Numbered from the stretch's first letter, positions 48,049-57,387 are shown. The stretch: 64,000 nucleotides of DNA from Thermodesulfobacterium sp. TA1 (GCF_008630935.1 NZ_CP043908.1:1765882-1829881), one strand, 5' to 3'. Made by a program: numbers and translations. The notes: generated by a model from the letters alone, not told the origin.

Positions 48049-48880
48049 AGAGGTTGCTTATCAGGAAATAGTAGAAAAAGTAAAAGAAGCCTACATAAAG
48101 GCCTGCAAAATTCTACCCGAAGAAGTGTTGGTAGCTTTGAAAAAGGCCTTAGAGGAAGAGACAGAACCATTAGCTAAGGCGGTTTTAGAGGTTTTGATAG
48201 AAAATGCAGAGATAGCCTTAAAAGAAAACCTACCTATTTGTCAAGATACAGGGATTCCAGTAGTCTGGGTTAGGATGGGAGAAGAGGTAAAGATAGAGAA
48301 CTTAGAAAAAGCTGTTAACGAAGGTCTTTTTTTAGCGTATAAAGAAGGATTGCTTAGAGCCTCTGTTTGTGAGGTTCTTACCAGAAAGAATACAGGGACC
48401 AACACCCCGGCGGTTATACATTACGAGATAGTCCCGGAAAGGGTTTTAGAAATTGAGGTTTTACCTAAGGGGTGCGGAAGTGAAAACATGAGTGCCCTTG
48501 TGATGTTGCCTCCGTCTGCTGGGGTAGAAGGTATTAAAAGGTTTGTAGTAGAAACCGTTAAAAAGGCTGGACCTAATCCCTGTCCTCCGATAACCGTAGG
48601 GGTAGGGATAGGAGGAACTTTTGAAAAAGCAGCCCTTTTAGCTAAAAGGGCTCTTTTTAGACCTTTGGGAAAGCTACATCCTAACCCTGAAATAGCCTGC
48701 TTGGAAAGAGAACTTCTCACCCAGATTAACACCCTTATGATAGGACCTTTAGGCCTAAAAGGTAAGACCACCGCCTTAGGGGTGCACATAGAAACCTATC
48801 CTTCTCACATCGCAAGCCTTCCTGTAGCGGTAAACCTTCAGTGTCATGCCTACCGAATAGCTAAAATAAAACTTTTATAA
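48041..48880 (+). CDS. Class I fumarate hydratase, alpha subunit
   Basis: This 4Fe-4S subunit of the heterodimeric fumarase/tartrate dehydratase family holds the cluster cysteines C67 (ICQDTG), C145 (GCGSENMS) and C181 (NPCPP). GVGIGGTFEKAALLAKRALFRP and GPLGLKGKTTALGV are family-specific. At 279 residues it is the N-terminal half of single-chain fumarase A. The beta subunit gene is not next to it; a lipoprotein gene follows. It overlaps nagZ. Fumarate versus tartrate cannot be separated by sequence alone; fumarate is the likely substrate. Confidence 0.92.
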   Translation: MDREVAYQEIVEKVKEAYIKACKILPEEVLVALKKALEEETEPLAKAVLEVLIENAEIALKENLPICQDTGIPVVWVRMGEEVKIENLEKAVNEGLFLAYKEGLLRASVCEVLTRKNTGTNTPAVIHYEIVPERVLEIEVLPKGCGSENMSALVMLPPSAGVEGIKRFVVETVKKAGPNPCPPITVGVGIGGTFEKAALLAKRALFRPLGKLHPNPEIACLERELLTQINTLMIGPLGLKGKTTALGVHIETYPSHIASLPVAVNLQCHAYRIAKIKLL

Positions 48881-48892
48881 AAAGGAGCCTAC

Positions 48893-49618
48893 ATGAAACA
48901 GGTCGTTTGGGTGGTATTAAGTTTTTTAGTCCTTGTTCTTTTTAGCGGTTGTGGTAAAAAAAATCCCCCCTTACCTCCTTCTAAAAGTGTGCCTAAGGAG
49001 TTTTCCTTTGAGGTAAAACCCACAGAAGCAGGTTTTGAACTAATAATCTTTCTTCCTACAGAAACCAAAGGAGGATATCCTCTTGTAAAAATAAGCTCTC
49101 TTATCATAGAAAAAGAGGAGTTTCCTTTAGATGAGGGAAGACCTAAAATCAAAACTTATGAAATCAAACTTTCCCCTAAACTTCACTCTGCGGGTAACCT
49201 GTATGTTTATCAAGATTATCAGGTAAAACATCGTTACGGGTACCGATATCGAGTTAAGATTAAAAAAGACTTTTTGGTTAAAACTACCTGGGTTGAGTTT
49301 CCGAATACTTTGTATTGGCATAATCCTCCTCTTTTTCCGGAAAATATAACCTGTCAGGTTTTAACAGAAGATGCAGTACGTTTGATTTGGAAAAAACCAG
49401 AAAATGACATAAAAGGAATGCCTCTTGACTATCCTATTACTTATGAATTAGAGCGAACTTCAGGTCAAAAAGTGGAAACCTTTTATGTAAGAAAGGAAGA
49501 GTTTTTAGACCGGGGTTCAGCTATAAGAAAAGCTTGTTATCGGGTAAGAAGTCTTTTAAACTTTAGAGGAACTCAAATCCCAGGACCTAAGAGCCCTCCT
49601 CTTTGTTTAGACAGATAG
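48893..49618 (+). CDS. Lipoprotein with fibronectin-like segments
   Basis: A lipoprotein signal peptide with lipobox LFSGC (C20) opens the 241-residue protein, followed by KKNPPLPPSKSVP, a common flexible linker. The rest is beta-rich (YEIKLSPKL, YQVKHRYGYRYRVKI, VRLIWKKPENDIKG, PITYELERTSG) and suggests one or two FN3-like domains. It is likely anchored in the inner or outer membrane facing the periplasm. I recognise no specific family. Its end overlaps the convergent rsmD by 32 bp. Confidence 0.75.
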   Translation: MKQVVWVVLSFLVLVLFSGCGKKNPPLPPSKSVPKEFSFEVKPTEAGFELIIFLPTETKGGYPLVKISSLIIEKEEFPLDEGRPKIKTYEIKLSPKLHSAGNLYVYQDYQVKHRYGYRYRVKIKKDFLVKTTWVEFPNTLYWHNPPLFPENITCQVLTEDAVRLIWKKPENDIKGMPLDYPITYELERTSGQKVETFYVRKEEFLDRGSAIRKACYRVRSLLNFRGTQIPGPKSPPLCLDR

Positions 49619-50171
49619 GTTGATAAAAATAGAGAGAGGTTTCCCCGTAGGTTCTTTTGTCTTTTAAAAAAAATGAAATTGTCTTTTCAGGAAGGTTTAC
49701 TTCCTTAGCTTCTTCAACCATAATTGTTGCCTCTGAGGTTAAAAGATTTAGCGGTAAGGCTTTAAGGGTTTTAAGGCTAAGCCCGGTTCTATAAGGAGGA
49801 GTAATAAACACTAAGTCAAACTTAACCTCAGGATAGTTTTTACTAAGCTTAGTAAGACCTTCCGGGAGTTTTAGCTTTAATACATAGGCCTTATCAGTAA
49901 GTTTAAATTTTTCTAAGTTTTTACGGATGAGGGATAGACTTAATTCATTAAGGTCTATAAAAAAGACCAGCTCTGCTCCTCTGGAGATGGCTTCAATTCC
50001 AAGGGCCCCTGTTCCTGCAAACAGGTCTAAAACCTTAATCCCAGAAAGGTCCTGACCTAAAAGGTCAAAAACCGATTTTCTAATCCTGCTTCTTAGCGGT
50101 CTTATTTCTAAAGTTTTAGAAGGAGGAAGAAAAAGTTTTTGGCCTTTTAAAAATCCTCCTGTAATTTTCAA
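49587..50171 (-). CDS. rsmD: RsmD-type 16S rRNA (guanine966-N2)-methyltransferase
   Basis: The start MKITGGFLKGQKL, then RPLRSRIRKSVFDLLG and LDLFAGTGALGIEAISRGA (SAM loop) match RsmD across the 194-residue length. The active-site motif normally reads (D/N)PPY; here it is T124-PPY in VFITPPYRTG. The threonine codon ACT is two changes from aspartate. Activity may be altered or retained. It starts 13 bp after speE's stop and is in the same operon. Its 3' end overlaps the lipoprotein gene. Confidence 0.85.
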   Translation of the reverse strand: MKITGGFLKGQKLFLPPSKTLEIRPLRSRIRKSVFDLLGQDLSGIKVLDLFAGTGALGIEAISRGAELVFFIDLNELSLSLIRKNLEKFKLTDKAYVLKLKLPEGLTKLSKNYPEVKFDLVFITPPYRTGLSLKTLKALPLNLLTSEATIMVEEAKEVNLPEKTISFFLKDKRTYGETSLYFYQPICLNKEEGS

Positions 50172-50184
50172 AACAAAAGGTTCC

Positions 50185-51006
50185 TTACTTAAGGATTTCT
50201 AACCATGTTTGAGGTAACGAAAAATAATAAGGGTTTAATCCAGGATGATAATATCTACCCTGGAAGATTTGCTTAGGATTAAACCAGTCTTTAGGTTCTT
50301 TAGTAGCTAAGAAAAAGGCAATCTCTTCCCCATAACAAGGTACATAACATCTGACTATTTTTACATACGGAAACACTTGACAGATTTTAGGGTAAGCCTC
50401 TTTTATGATATGGGGAAAATAAGCCGGTAAGCTTGCCTGTTGAATAAAAACCCCATAAGATTTAAGAACTCTTAAAGCTTCTTGATAAAACTCAACGGTA
50501 TATAAAGTTTTGGCTGGCCCTACAGGGTCGGTGCAATCAACTATTACTAGATCAAATTCTTCTGAAGGGCTTTCTTTTAAACCTAAGTAACCATCTTTGA
50601 TAATCAGACTAACCCTTGGGTCATTATAGTCGCCTGAGATTTTAAAGAAATATTTTTGACAAAGGTTAAACACCAAGGTATCTATTTCAAATTGGATTAA
50701 TTTTTTTAAGGTAGGAATTTTTTGGAGTTCTCTTAAAACTCCTCCATCCCCACCTCCTACAATTACTACTTTTTCAGGTGGGGAGGGGAGGAGACTTGCA
50801 GGAAGGTGGGTTATGGTTTCATGATAAATAAATTCATCTTTTTCCGTAAACTGAACAATACCGTCTAAAACAAAAAAATAACCCCATGAGGGGTTCTTAA
50901 AAATCTGTATTTCTTGTAATCCCTTTTCTTCAAAAACTAATTCAACTTTATAGGCATGTCCAAAGTCTTTGAAGATTTTTTCACGCCACCAAAAGTTTCC
51001 AGTCAA
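50185..51006 (-). CDS. speE: Spermidine synthase
   Basis: A polyamine aminopropyltransferase, which moves the aminopropyl group from decarboxylated SAM to putrescine or a similar amine. YHETITHLPASLLP, VVIVGGGDGGVLRE (SAM loop, about 80-92) and the catalytic Asp region VDCTDPVGPAKTLY are present. 273 residues is typical. It overlaps the speD-like gene by 4 bp, so substrate supply and use are coupled. Thermophiles often make long polyamines, and the acceptor could differ from putrescine. Confidence 0.95.
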   Translation of the reverse strand: MTGNFWWREKIFKDFGHAYKVELVFEEKGLQEIQIFKNPSWGYFFVLDGIVQFTEKDEFIYHETITHLPASLLPSPPEKVVIVGGGDGGVLRELQKIPTLKKLIQFEIDTLVFNLCQKYFFKISGDYNDPRVSLIIKDGYLGLKESPSEEFDLVIVDCTDPVGPAKTLYTVEFYQEALRVLKSYGVFIQQASLPAYFPHIIKEAYPKICQVFPYVKIVRCYVPCYGEEIAFFLATKEPKDWFNPKQIFQGRYYHPGLNPYYFSLPQTWLEILK

Positions 51007-51452
51007 GTTTCTCCTCCCTCTGATAAATTATCTTCAGAAATCCCTCTTGCGAATTCAGCGATGTAAATGCTTTTAGGTTGGAGGTTGCGCTGAAGTTTAG
51101 CTAAAATCTTATGGGCTTCTTCTTTATTTTCTGCTAAAATATCTAAAGCAGAATAACCCTTTTCTGGCCAAGTGTGTATGTATACATGAGAACAACCTAA
51201 GTTTACTTGAGCAGAAACCCCAAAAGGTTGAAACTGATAGCTTATGGCAAAAACTTCTTTTTTGCTCCCATTATTAGATACCGCATCCTTTAGAGCTTGT
51301 TCTACTATTGGTGCTTCCGCCAGAAGTTCAAAAGGGGAACCCCAGAATTCAGCGATGATATGATAAGACCAGACACATCGTTTAAGCGCACCTTGCTGGG
51401 TAAGGCAGGTATTTAATCTTTCCACCTGACTAAGGGTTTGAACTGTGCTCAT
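51003..51452 (-). CDS. SpeD-like pyruvoyl decarboxylase homologue with changed active site
   Basis: S-adenosylmethionine decarboxylase of the bacterial class self-cleaves at Glu-Ser to make a pyruvoyl group. Here HTWPEKGYSALDIL identifies the family, and S88 and H93 align with the pyruvoyl serine and the processing histidine. Two key positions differ: the residue before the serine is C87 instead of Glu, and the proton-donating cysteine (TCG motif about 20 residues later) is replaced in ILAENKEE. The ATG at 51452 has GGAGGAGG upstream. It is coupled to speE. It may still make decarboxylated SAM, or another amine such as one from arginine or ornithine. Confidence 0.75.
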   Translation of the reverse strand: MSTVQTLSQVERLNTCLTQQGALKRCVWSYHIIAEFWGSPFELLAEAPIVEQALKDAVSNNGSKKEVFAISYQFQPFGVSAQVNLGCSHVYIHTWPEKGYSALDILAENKEEAHKILAKLQRNLQPKSIYIAEFARGISEDNLSEGGET

Positions 51453-51510
51453 CACTCACCTCCTCCCAGGCAAGGTGCCCGGTATTTTATTTTTTATACC
51501 AATAAAAAAA

Positions 51511-51584
51511 TCGGGACGGGCGGATTTGAACCGCCGACCCCCCACACCCCAAGCGGGTGCGCTTCCAAGCTGCGCTACGTCCCG
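51511..51584 (-). tRNA. tRNA-Pro (anticodon GGG)
   Basis: Minus-strand CGGGACG pairs with CGTCCCG. The anticodon arm CCCGC-TTGGGGT-GTGGG gives anticodon GGG, and GGTTCAAATCC is the T arm. Upstream of the speD-like gene on the same strand. CCA not encoded. Confidence 0.93.
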
Positions 51585-51768
51585 ATCAAAAGACAAAAAT
51601 AACCTATTTCTGTTTAACCTCTATAATAAAAAAACTTTAAAAAATGTCAAGAGCCTAAGCAAAATTTTTATTTCTTTAAGTTTATAATAGGTTTTTAAGG
51701 GTTTTTAGAGGTTTATAACGGTTAATCACGGTTATTGCTTTTCTTAAGGTTCTGAATAAAATTATATT

Positions 51769-52572
51769 ATGCTAAAACTTTTTTACTTAATAAAAGACCC
51801 CCAAAAACTGCAAGAAGTTCTTGAAAAGATCAAAAGAAAAGAGACTTTTCTTGTCCCTTTAGAAAAAATTTCAGACCTACCTTTAGAAGAAGTCGCAACA
51901 TTTAAAGCTATCCTTGTGCTTGGAGGAGATGGCACTTTTTTGCGGGCTGTACCTTATGCCTACGAATATGACCTACCTTTAATAGGGGTAAACTTAGGCA
52001 ATTTTGGTTTTTTAACCGAGATATGTCTAGAAGAACTACCGGTATTTTTAACTTTATTAGAAAAGGGAGAGGTTAGAATCCAAGAAAGAACGCTTTTAGA
52101 AATTACTTACGAAAACCAAACCTTTATTGCTTTAAACGAAGGGGCTATTATGAAAGGTCCTTTAGGTAAGGTCATTTATTTGAGCCTCCAGATAGAAAAT
52201 TGTTTTCTTACTAACATTCCTGGGGATGGGCTGATTATTTCTACCCCCACCGGCTCTACGGCTTATAATCTTTCAGCCGGTGGTCCTGTTATCCATCCAG
52301 AAGCTAAAGTTTTTGTTTGTACCCCGATTTGTGCATTTAAAATAAACCTACGTCCTTTTGTTATCCCTGACCATTTTGAGACAGTAGTAGTTTTACATAA
52401 AAAAAGAGAAGGAAAAAACGAAGAGGTTCACCTTCTTATAGACGGACAAACTAACTTAGTAATCAGAGAAGATGAACCCCTTCGTTTTAAAAAAGCACCT
52501 AAACCTCTTAAAATCTTTAGTTTATCAGAAAAAAATTATCTTAATATACTAAAATCCAAGTTTAACTGGTAA
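51769..52572 (+). CDS. nadK: NAD kinase
   Basis: NadK phosphorylates NAD to NADP. The GGDGTFLRA motif (G52-G53-D54-G55) and the NEGAIMKG, GDGLIISTPTGSTAYNLSAGGP segments are complete, in a 267-residue protein of normal size. No ribosome site is clear before the ATG. It is convergent with the YtxH gene (5-bp gap). Confidence 0.95.
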   Translation: MLKLFYLIKDPQKLQEVLEKIKRKETFLVPLEKISDLPLEEVATFKAILVLGGDGTFLRAVPYAYEYDLPLIGVNLGNFGFLTEICLEELPVFLTLLEKGEVRIQERTLLEITYENQTFIALNEGAIMKGPLGKVIYLSLQIENCFLTNIPGDGLIISTPTGSTAYNLSAGGPVIHPEAKVFVCTPICAFKINLRPFVIPDHFETVVVLHKKREGKNEEVHLLIDGQTNLVIREDEPLRFKKAPKPLKIFSLSEKNYLNILKSKFNW

Positions 52573-52577
52573 AAAGT

Positions 52578-52898
52578 TTACACCTCTTCTTTTTTTAAGA
52601 GTTTAGAAGCCAGCTCTTCCTTTTTTTCTTTTAAAGTTTCTTTACTTTTTTCGATGGCCTCTTTAACTTCTTCCTTTTTAGCCTCAAGTACTTCTTTAGC
52701 TTTCGACGTAATTTCTTCAGCCTTAGATTTTAAGGTTTCAGCCTCTGTTTTAACCTTCTCTATGGCTTCGTCTACCTCTTCTTTGATTTTTTTTCTAACT
52801 TCAGCACCGCTAGCAGGGGCTAAAAGAATGGCTGCAATCCCTCCTACTATTACCCCTCCTAAAAAGGCAACTAAAACAGCTGTTTTTTTCCCTTCCAT
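52578..52898 (-). CDS. YtxH-like membrane-anchored coiled coil
   Basis: An N-terminal helix (LVAFLGGVIVGGIAAILLAP, about residues 8-27) with the LLAPxSGxExRKKI signature of YtxH proteins is followed by a charged Lys/Glu coiled coil to the end (106 residues). Function is unclear, linked to envelope stress in other bacteria. It follows the DUF948-like gene by 45 bp and is likely cotranscribed. Confidence 0.8.
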   Translation of the reverse strand: MEGKKTAVLVAFLGGVIVGGIAAILLAPASGAEVRKKIKEEVDEAIEKVKTEAETLKSKAEEITSKAKEVLEAKKEEVKEAIEKSKETLKEKKEELASKLLKKEEV

Positions 52899-52943
52899 TT
52901 CTCCTCCTCCTTTTATAATTTTTGTCTTATAAACCTAACCTTT

Positions 52944-53555
52944 CTACTTTTTTAACTTAGGCAAAGGGAATATTTTTTTTATTTGGTATATTAGTTCTTT
53001 GGCTCCGTAAGCTAAAGAGGTTCCTTCTACATATACCTTTTTAATTTGCTGGTTTAATTGTTCTAAAACTATTTTAGAGGTTTGACCAAGTTCCGTAACT
53101 GAATTAACAACAGGGGTTAAATCATAGATAACCTTTTCGGTTAAGCCTTTGATTTGAGAAGTAGCGGATTTTATGTTTTCTAAGTTATCTTTAGTAAGCT
53201 CTAAGTTGGTTTTTACCTTATTAGAAATTTCTTTAACCTCATCTGTAATGACCTCGGTTTGGTTTTTTAAAAACCGTTCAAAATCTTTAATACTCTCACC
53301 CAACTCTTTTGCTATTTCAGGGATAATTTTTAATCCGATTAAAACTTCGTTTAAGTTGGTAATAGCCTGTTGAGCTGAGCTCAAAGTAGTTGAGGCTTTG
53401 TCTGTAGCATCTTTAAGGTTGTTTAATACAGGGCTTAATTCTTCCAATCTTGCATTTAAACGGTCTATGGTTTGGTTTACTTTATAAAGGACATAGATGG
53501 CTAATGCTGTCAATCCAGAGGCAAGTAAGATTAAAAGGTAGATCAAAGTTTCCAT
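52944..53555 (-). CDS. DUF948-like membrane protein with long coiled coil
   Basis: A single N-terminal membrane helix (LIYLLILLASGLTALAIYVL) is followed by heptad-rich sequence (LNARLEELSPVLNNLKDA, TTLSSAQQAITNLNEV) over 203 residues. This is the DUF948/general-stress layout commonly paired with YtxH, as here. No enzymatic motif. Confidence 0.65.
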   Translation of the reverse strand: METLIYLLILLASGLTALAIYVLYKVNQTIDRLNARLEELSPVLNNLKDATDKASTTLSSAQQAITNLNEVLIGLKIIPEIAKELGESIKDFERFLKNQTEVITDEVKEISNKVKTNLELTKDNLENIKSATSQIKGLTEKVIYDLTPVVNSVTELGQTSKIVLEQLNQQIKKVYVEGTSLAYGAKELIYQIKKIFPLPKLKK

Positions 53556-53608
53556 AGATCCTCCTTTTTTTAGGTGTTTGTATTATATGTACAATATAAG
53601 TACGAAAA

Positions 53609-56176
53609 TTAAAAAATCCACTTTATTAAGTTGGGATAATACCTTCTAAGATAGGGATTTTTAGGCACTATCCTAAAGTTGTACTCTTTAGGTCCTGGAG
53701 CTTGGAGATAAAAGGTTTTTTGATAGACTCCAATACCATCTTTAATTTCTACCAGCCGAAGAGGTAAACTTCGTACATATTTTTCCTTTTCCTCTTCTCC
53801 TCCAACCTCACATACACAAGCTATCTCTTCTATCATCACAAACTGTATTTCTATTAATTCGGGATTTAAACCTCCTAAAAAGACTTTAGCAGAGACTGTA
53901 ACCTCGTTTCCTTCTTGTAAAAAACTTTTTTCTAAGTTTTCTTCTACTTCTATAAATTTTATTTTTTCCCAAGCTTCGGTTAGTATTCTTTTTTCTTCAG
54001 CCAAAGCCTTTAAAAGAGTAAACCCCTTTTGTGAAAGCTTTTTAAACCTTTCTATGATAGGAGCGTAAAATTTATCTACGTATTCCAGCAACATCCTGTT
54101 GGTAGAAAAATTTTTACAGGCAATATACATACTTTGTTTCATCATTTTTACCCAATCCTTAGGAATACCCTCTTCGTCCCTTTCTACAAAGAGTGGATAC
54201 ACCTCTTTTTCTAATAGATTGTATAATTGGTTGGCCTCATAATCGTTATAAAGAGGTAAGCCTTCCTTAGGGGTGATGGCCCATCCGTTAAGACGGTTAT
54301 ATCCCTCTGGCCACCACCCATCAAGTACACTTAAATTTAGCACCCCATTCATCGCGGCTTTCATTCCTGAGGTTCCACAAGCTTCCATCGGTCTAAAGGG
54401 GGTATTAAGCCAAACATCTGCCCCCCAAATTAAATATCGCGCTAAATGAAGGTTATAGTTTTTTAAAAAAAAGATTTTGTTGTAAAGTTTATAGGTTTCT
54501 CTAAAAGTTAAGATTTCTTTAATGATATTTTTTCCTTCTATATCTTTAGGGTGAGCTTTACCTGCAAAAACCAGCACTATATCTTTTTCTTTGAGGAGCC
54601 TTAAAATTTTTTCTTTATGATATAGTATCAAAGAGTTCCTTTTATAAGCTGTAATCCTTCGGGCACAGCCTATGATAAGGTCTTGAGCCTTAGGAAGTTG
54701 AAAACTTTGTTTTTCTTCTTCATGTAGGTTTAACTTAAGAGCTTCTTCCTTTAATTGGTTTTTGATAAAGTTTAGAAGTCTATATTTATTTTTTTTATGG
54801 GCTTCCCAGACCTCTTCGTCAGGAATTTTTAGGATTTCATTCCAGGTTGGGTCATCAGGAGACATATAAATAAAGTTAGGTCCAAGATACTTTTTAAAAA
54901 GATTATAAAAAGGCTCGCTTAACCACCTCCAATGCACCCCATTAGTTATATAGTCTATAGGAACCTCTTCTTCCGGAAGTTCTGAAAAAAGAGAATGCCA
55001 CATCTTTTTTGTGGTCCTTTGATGAAGCTTAGAAACAGCGTTAACATTAGAGGAACTGTTGATAGCTAAGGCTGGTAGCCAGAAAATTTCTGTGTTCCCT
55101 TCTAAGAACCCTTTTTTATAACACTCCGAAAGTATGGTTTTGTCTTTGGTTATTTCTACTAATTCTTCTATTTCTTCCCAGAGATATTTTTTAACCAGCT
55201 CTTTAGGAAAATGTTCATTTCCTGCAATAACCGGAGTGTGCGTAGTAAACACCGTAGTTTCTTTAATAAGCATAGTTGCTTCATCTAAAGAAAACCCCTG
55301 AGATAAAAGGTCTTTTAATCTGGCTAAAAGCACAAAAGCAGAATGTCCTTCGTTAAGATGATATATCTTGGGTTCAAGGTGTAAGGCCTTTAGAAGTTTG
55401 TACCCTCCTATACCAAGGATGATCTCTTGTTGTATTCTTTTTTCTAAGTCTCCTGGATAGAGATACCTAAGAATATTTTTAATTTCTTCAGGATTTTCAG
55501 GATGGTTAGTATCTAAAAAATAACAAGGAACCGTTCCTACTTTAATTTTCCAAACCCTTAGTTTAGCCTCTATACCCATAAGATTAACAGATAAGATAAG
55601 GGGGCTTCCGTCAGGATTTTTCACTTCATCCAAAAAGTTTAAAAACAAGTCTAAAGGATCCAGAGATTCTATTTGGGTTTTTTCTGCATGGTCTATTTCT
55701 TGTCGTAAATAACCATGTTGATAAACAAGCCCTATTCCTAACATAGGAAGACCTAAGTCCGAAGCAGACATCAAAAAGTCGCCAGCCAATACCCCTAAAC
55801 CCCCGGCATAAAAAGGTAAAATGGGATGTAGCCCAAACTCAGCGCAAAAATAAACTATTTTATCCTCAGGTCCTAAACGATGTTTTTTTATCTCTGGATG
55901 TACATACTCTTGATATTCTTTAAAGGCCTCCCAAAGGTCTTCTAAATCCATAAGAAAAGTTTGGTCTTTGGCTAAGGCTCTAAGTTTGGTGTTAGGAAGA
56001 TAATAGATAAACTTAAAAGGGTTATGTTCAACCTTTCTGAAAAGGTCTGGATCTATTTTATAAAAAACAGAAAGAACGTCATAATTCCAGGAAAACCAAA
56101 GATTTTTAGAAATGTTTAAAAGATTTTCTAATTCCTTAGGGATATGAGGATAAACAAAAAATTTTTTAAACGGCAT
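53609..56176 (-). CDS. glgP: Alpha-glucan phosphorylase
   Basis: GT35 enzyme that releases glucose-1-phosphate from glycogen or maltodextrin. The PLP lysine is K606 in GTSGMKAAMNGVLNLSVLDG. EFGLHPILPFYAGGLGVLAGD and HLNEGHSAFVLL are family markers, and it begins at the DUF3417 glucan-binding N-terminal segment (IPKELENLLNISKNLWFSWN). 855 residues is the length of the bacterial short-form phosphorylase of this type. It ends the glycogen operon, 3 bp from the GH57 gene. Confidence 0.95.
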   Translation of the reverse strand: MPFKKFFVYPHIPKELENLLNISKNLWFSWNYDVLSVFYKIDPDLFRKVEHNPFKFIYYLPNTKLRALAKDQTFLMDLEDLWEAFKEYQEYVHPEIKKHRLGPEDKIVYFCAEFGLHPILPFYAGGLGVLAGDFLMSASDLGLPMLGIGLVYQHGYLRQEIDHAEKTQIESLDPLDLFLNFLDEVKNPDGSPLILSVNLMGIEAKLRVWKIKVGTVPCYFLDTNHPENPEEIKNILRYLYPGDLEKRIQQEIILGIGGYKLLKALHLEPKIYHLNEGHSAFVLLARLKDLLSQGFSLDEATMLIKETTVFTTHTPVIAGNEHFPKELVKKYLWEEIEELVEITKDKTILSECYKKGFLEGNTEIFWLPALAINSSSNVNAVSKLHQRTTKKMWHSLFSELPEEEVPIDYITNGVHWRWLSEPFYNLFKKYLGPNFIYMSPDDPTWNEILKIPDEEVWEAHKKNKYRLLNFIKNQLKEEALKLNLHEEEKQSFQLPKAQDLIIGCARRITAYKRNSLILYHKEKILRLLKEKDIVLVFAGKAHPKDIEGKNIIKEILTFRETYKLYNKIFFLKNYNLHLARYLIWGADVWLNTPFRPMEACGTSGMKAAMNGVLNLSVLDGWWPEGYNRLNGWAITPKEGLPLYNDYEANQLYNLLEKEVYPLFVERDEEGIPKDWVKMMKQSMYIACKNFSTNRMLLEYVDKFYAPIIERFKKLSQKGFTLLKALAEEKRILTEAWEKIKFIEVEENLEKSFLQEGNEVTVSAKVFLGGLNPELIEIQFVMIEEIACVCEVGGEEEKEKYVRSLPLRLVEIKDGIGVYQKTFYLQAPGPKEYNFRIVPKNPYLRRYYPNLIKWIF

Positions 56177-56179
56177 TGT

Positions 56180-57382
56180 TTATTCCTCTAATTTATTTTC
56201 TATGTCTGCTAATATACTCATATAATACCGATAAATTTCTTCTGGGGAAGAGTAAGGAGAAAAATATTTATGGACATCCCCATCCTGAAAATACTTGATA
56301 CACATGTAATAGAAATGGTCAGAAGTAGAGAGCTTTTTAAGTATAGGTAAGAGGTCTTGTCTTTTTTCCTCTTTAGCCTTTTTAATAAGTTCATAGCAGG
56401 TCTTCATGGCATTCCACTGAAGAGAATTAGAAAGCCAAGCAGAAAGATCCCTCTCGGTGTCTGCCCAAGAAGTTGGATTTGGTACAGAAAGAGGACAAAG
56501 AGTATAGTTTAAAGTGTCTTTTACCTCTGAAGGCCACAGAAATTTTAAGTTTTTTTCCTTTAAAGCTAAAAGGACGAACTCTTTTATAAATTCAAATATT
56601 CCTGTCTCTGGCCATTGGTGTTCCCCAAAGGTTTCATAGTCCATAAAGAGGTTTAAATAAAGATTTTTTCCTTCCTTTTCTGTAAGCATCAAATCCTTTA
56701 TCCAAGAGAGATATTTTTGAGGAGTAAGAGGATATTCTTTCCAACTTTTATCGCTAAACCTAAAGGCTATGTCATCTGAAAGTTTGTAGTGTTTTAACAA
56801 AAGTAAATGGGCATGATTGGCAGAAATCCTTGGATAAAGGGGAGAGTCCCCTTTTAAAATCCTGTCAGCTCCTTCTATTAAAATGGTTTTTATTTGAGGC
56901 ATGGTAGCAAAGAGGATGTCTGAAAGCTTATCAAAATAAATCAACTCTGTATTCCGAAAAGTAGTAGGGATAAAGCCAAACTCTTTTTTGACAAGCTCTG
57001 CATGCTCTAATACTTCTTCTACAAACTCGTCTAAATCAAAAATAGAACTTAAAGAATGGTAATAGGTTTCATTAAGGAGTTCCACTGCACCGGTTTTAAC
57101 CAGGTCTATAAAAGATTTTAAAACCTCTGGTCTAAATTTTTTGGCCTGTTCGATAAAAGTCCCGGTAAGGCTATAAGCTATCTTAAACCTTCCGTCAGCC
57201 CTTTCTATAAGCTCTTTAAAAAGTTTGTTGGTAGGTAAATAGCATTTTTCCGCGACTCTGTTAAAAACGGCTGCATTAAGCTCATCGTTAAAATAGTCAG
57301 AACCTTGGTTAAGGGTTACAAAGTTAAACCGTTTTACCCGAAAAGGTTGATGTACTTGAAAATAAAATATTATATAAAGCAT
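56180..57382 (-). CDS. GH57 alpha-amylase-like glycoside hydrolase
   Basis: GH57 retaining alpha-glucanase. The five GH57 regions are visible: FQVHQPFR (H11), ELLNETYYHS (about 101-110), the nucleophile E146 in TFRNTELIY, the acid/base D248 in FMDYETFGEHQ and a PSE motif near the end of the barrel. 400 residues is a minimal form. No signal peptide, so it acts on cytosolic glucan. Sits between phosphorylase and the GT4 gene with 3- and 5-bp gaps. Amylase versus branching activity cannot be decided from sequence. Confidence 0.9.
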   Translation of the reverse strand: MLYIIFYFQVHQPFRVKRFNFVTLNQGSDYFNDELNAAVFNRVAEKCYLPTNKLFKELIERADGRFKIAYSLTGTFIEQAKKFRPEVLKSFIDLVKTGAVELLNETYYHSLSSIFDLDEFVEEVLEHAELVKKEFGFIPTTFRNTELIYFDKLSDILFATMPQIKTILIEGADRILKGDSPLYPRISANHAHLLLLKHYKLSDDIAFRFSDKSWKEYPLTPQKYLSWIKDLMLTEKEGKNLYLNLFMDYETFGEHQWPETGIFEFIKEFVLLALKEKNLKFLWPSEVKDTLNYTLCPLSVPNPTSWADTERDLSAWLSNSLQWNAMKTCYELIKKAKEEKRQDLLPILKKLSTSDHFYYMCIKYFQDGDVHKYFSPYSSPEEIYRYYMSILADIENKLEE

Positions 57383-57387
57383 AGGAG

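Noticed and set aside
51445..51687. 80-codon plus-strand frame containing GRADLNRRPPTPQAG
   Set aside because: Antisense reading of tRNA-Pro, a common false protein.
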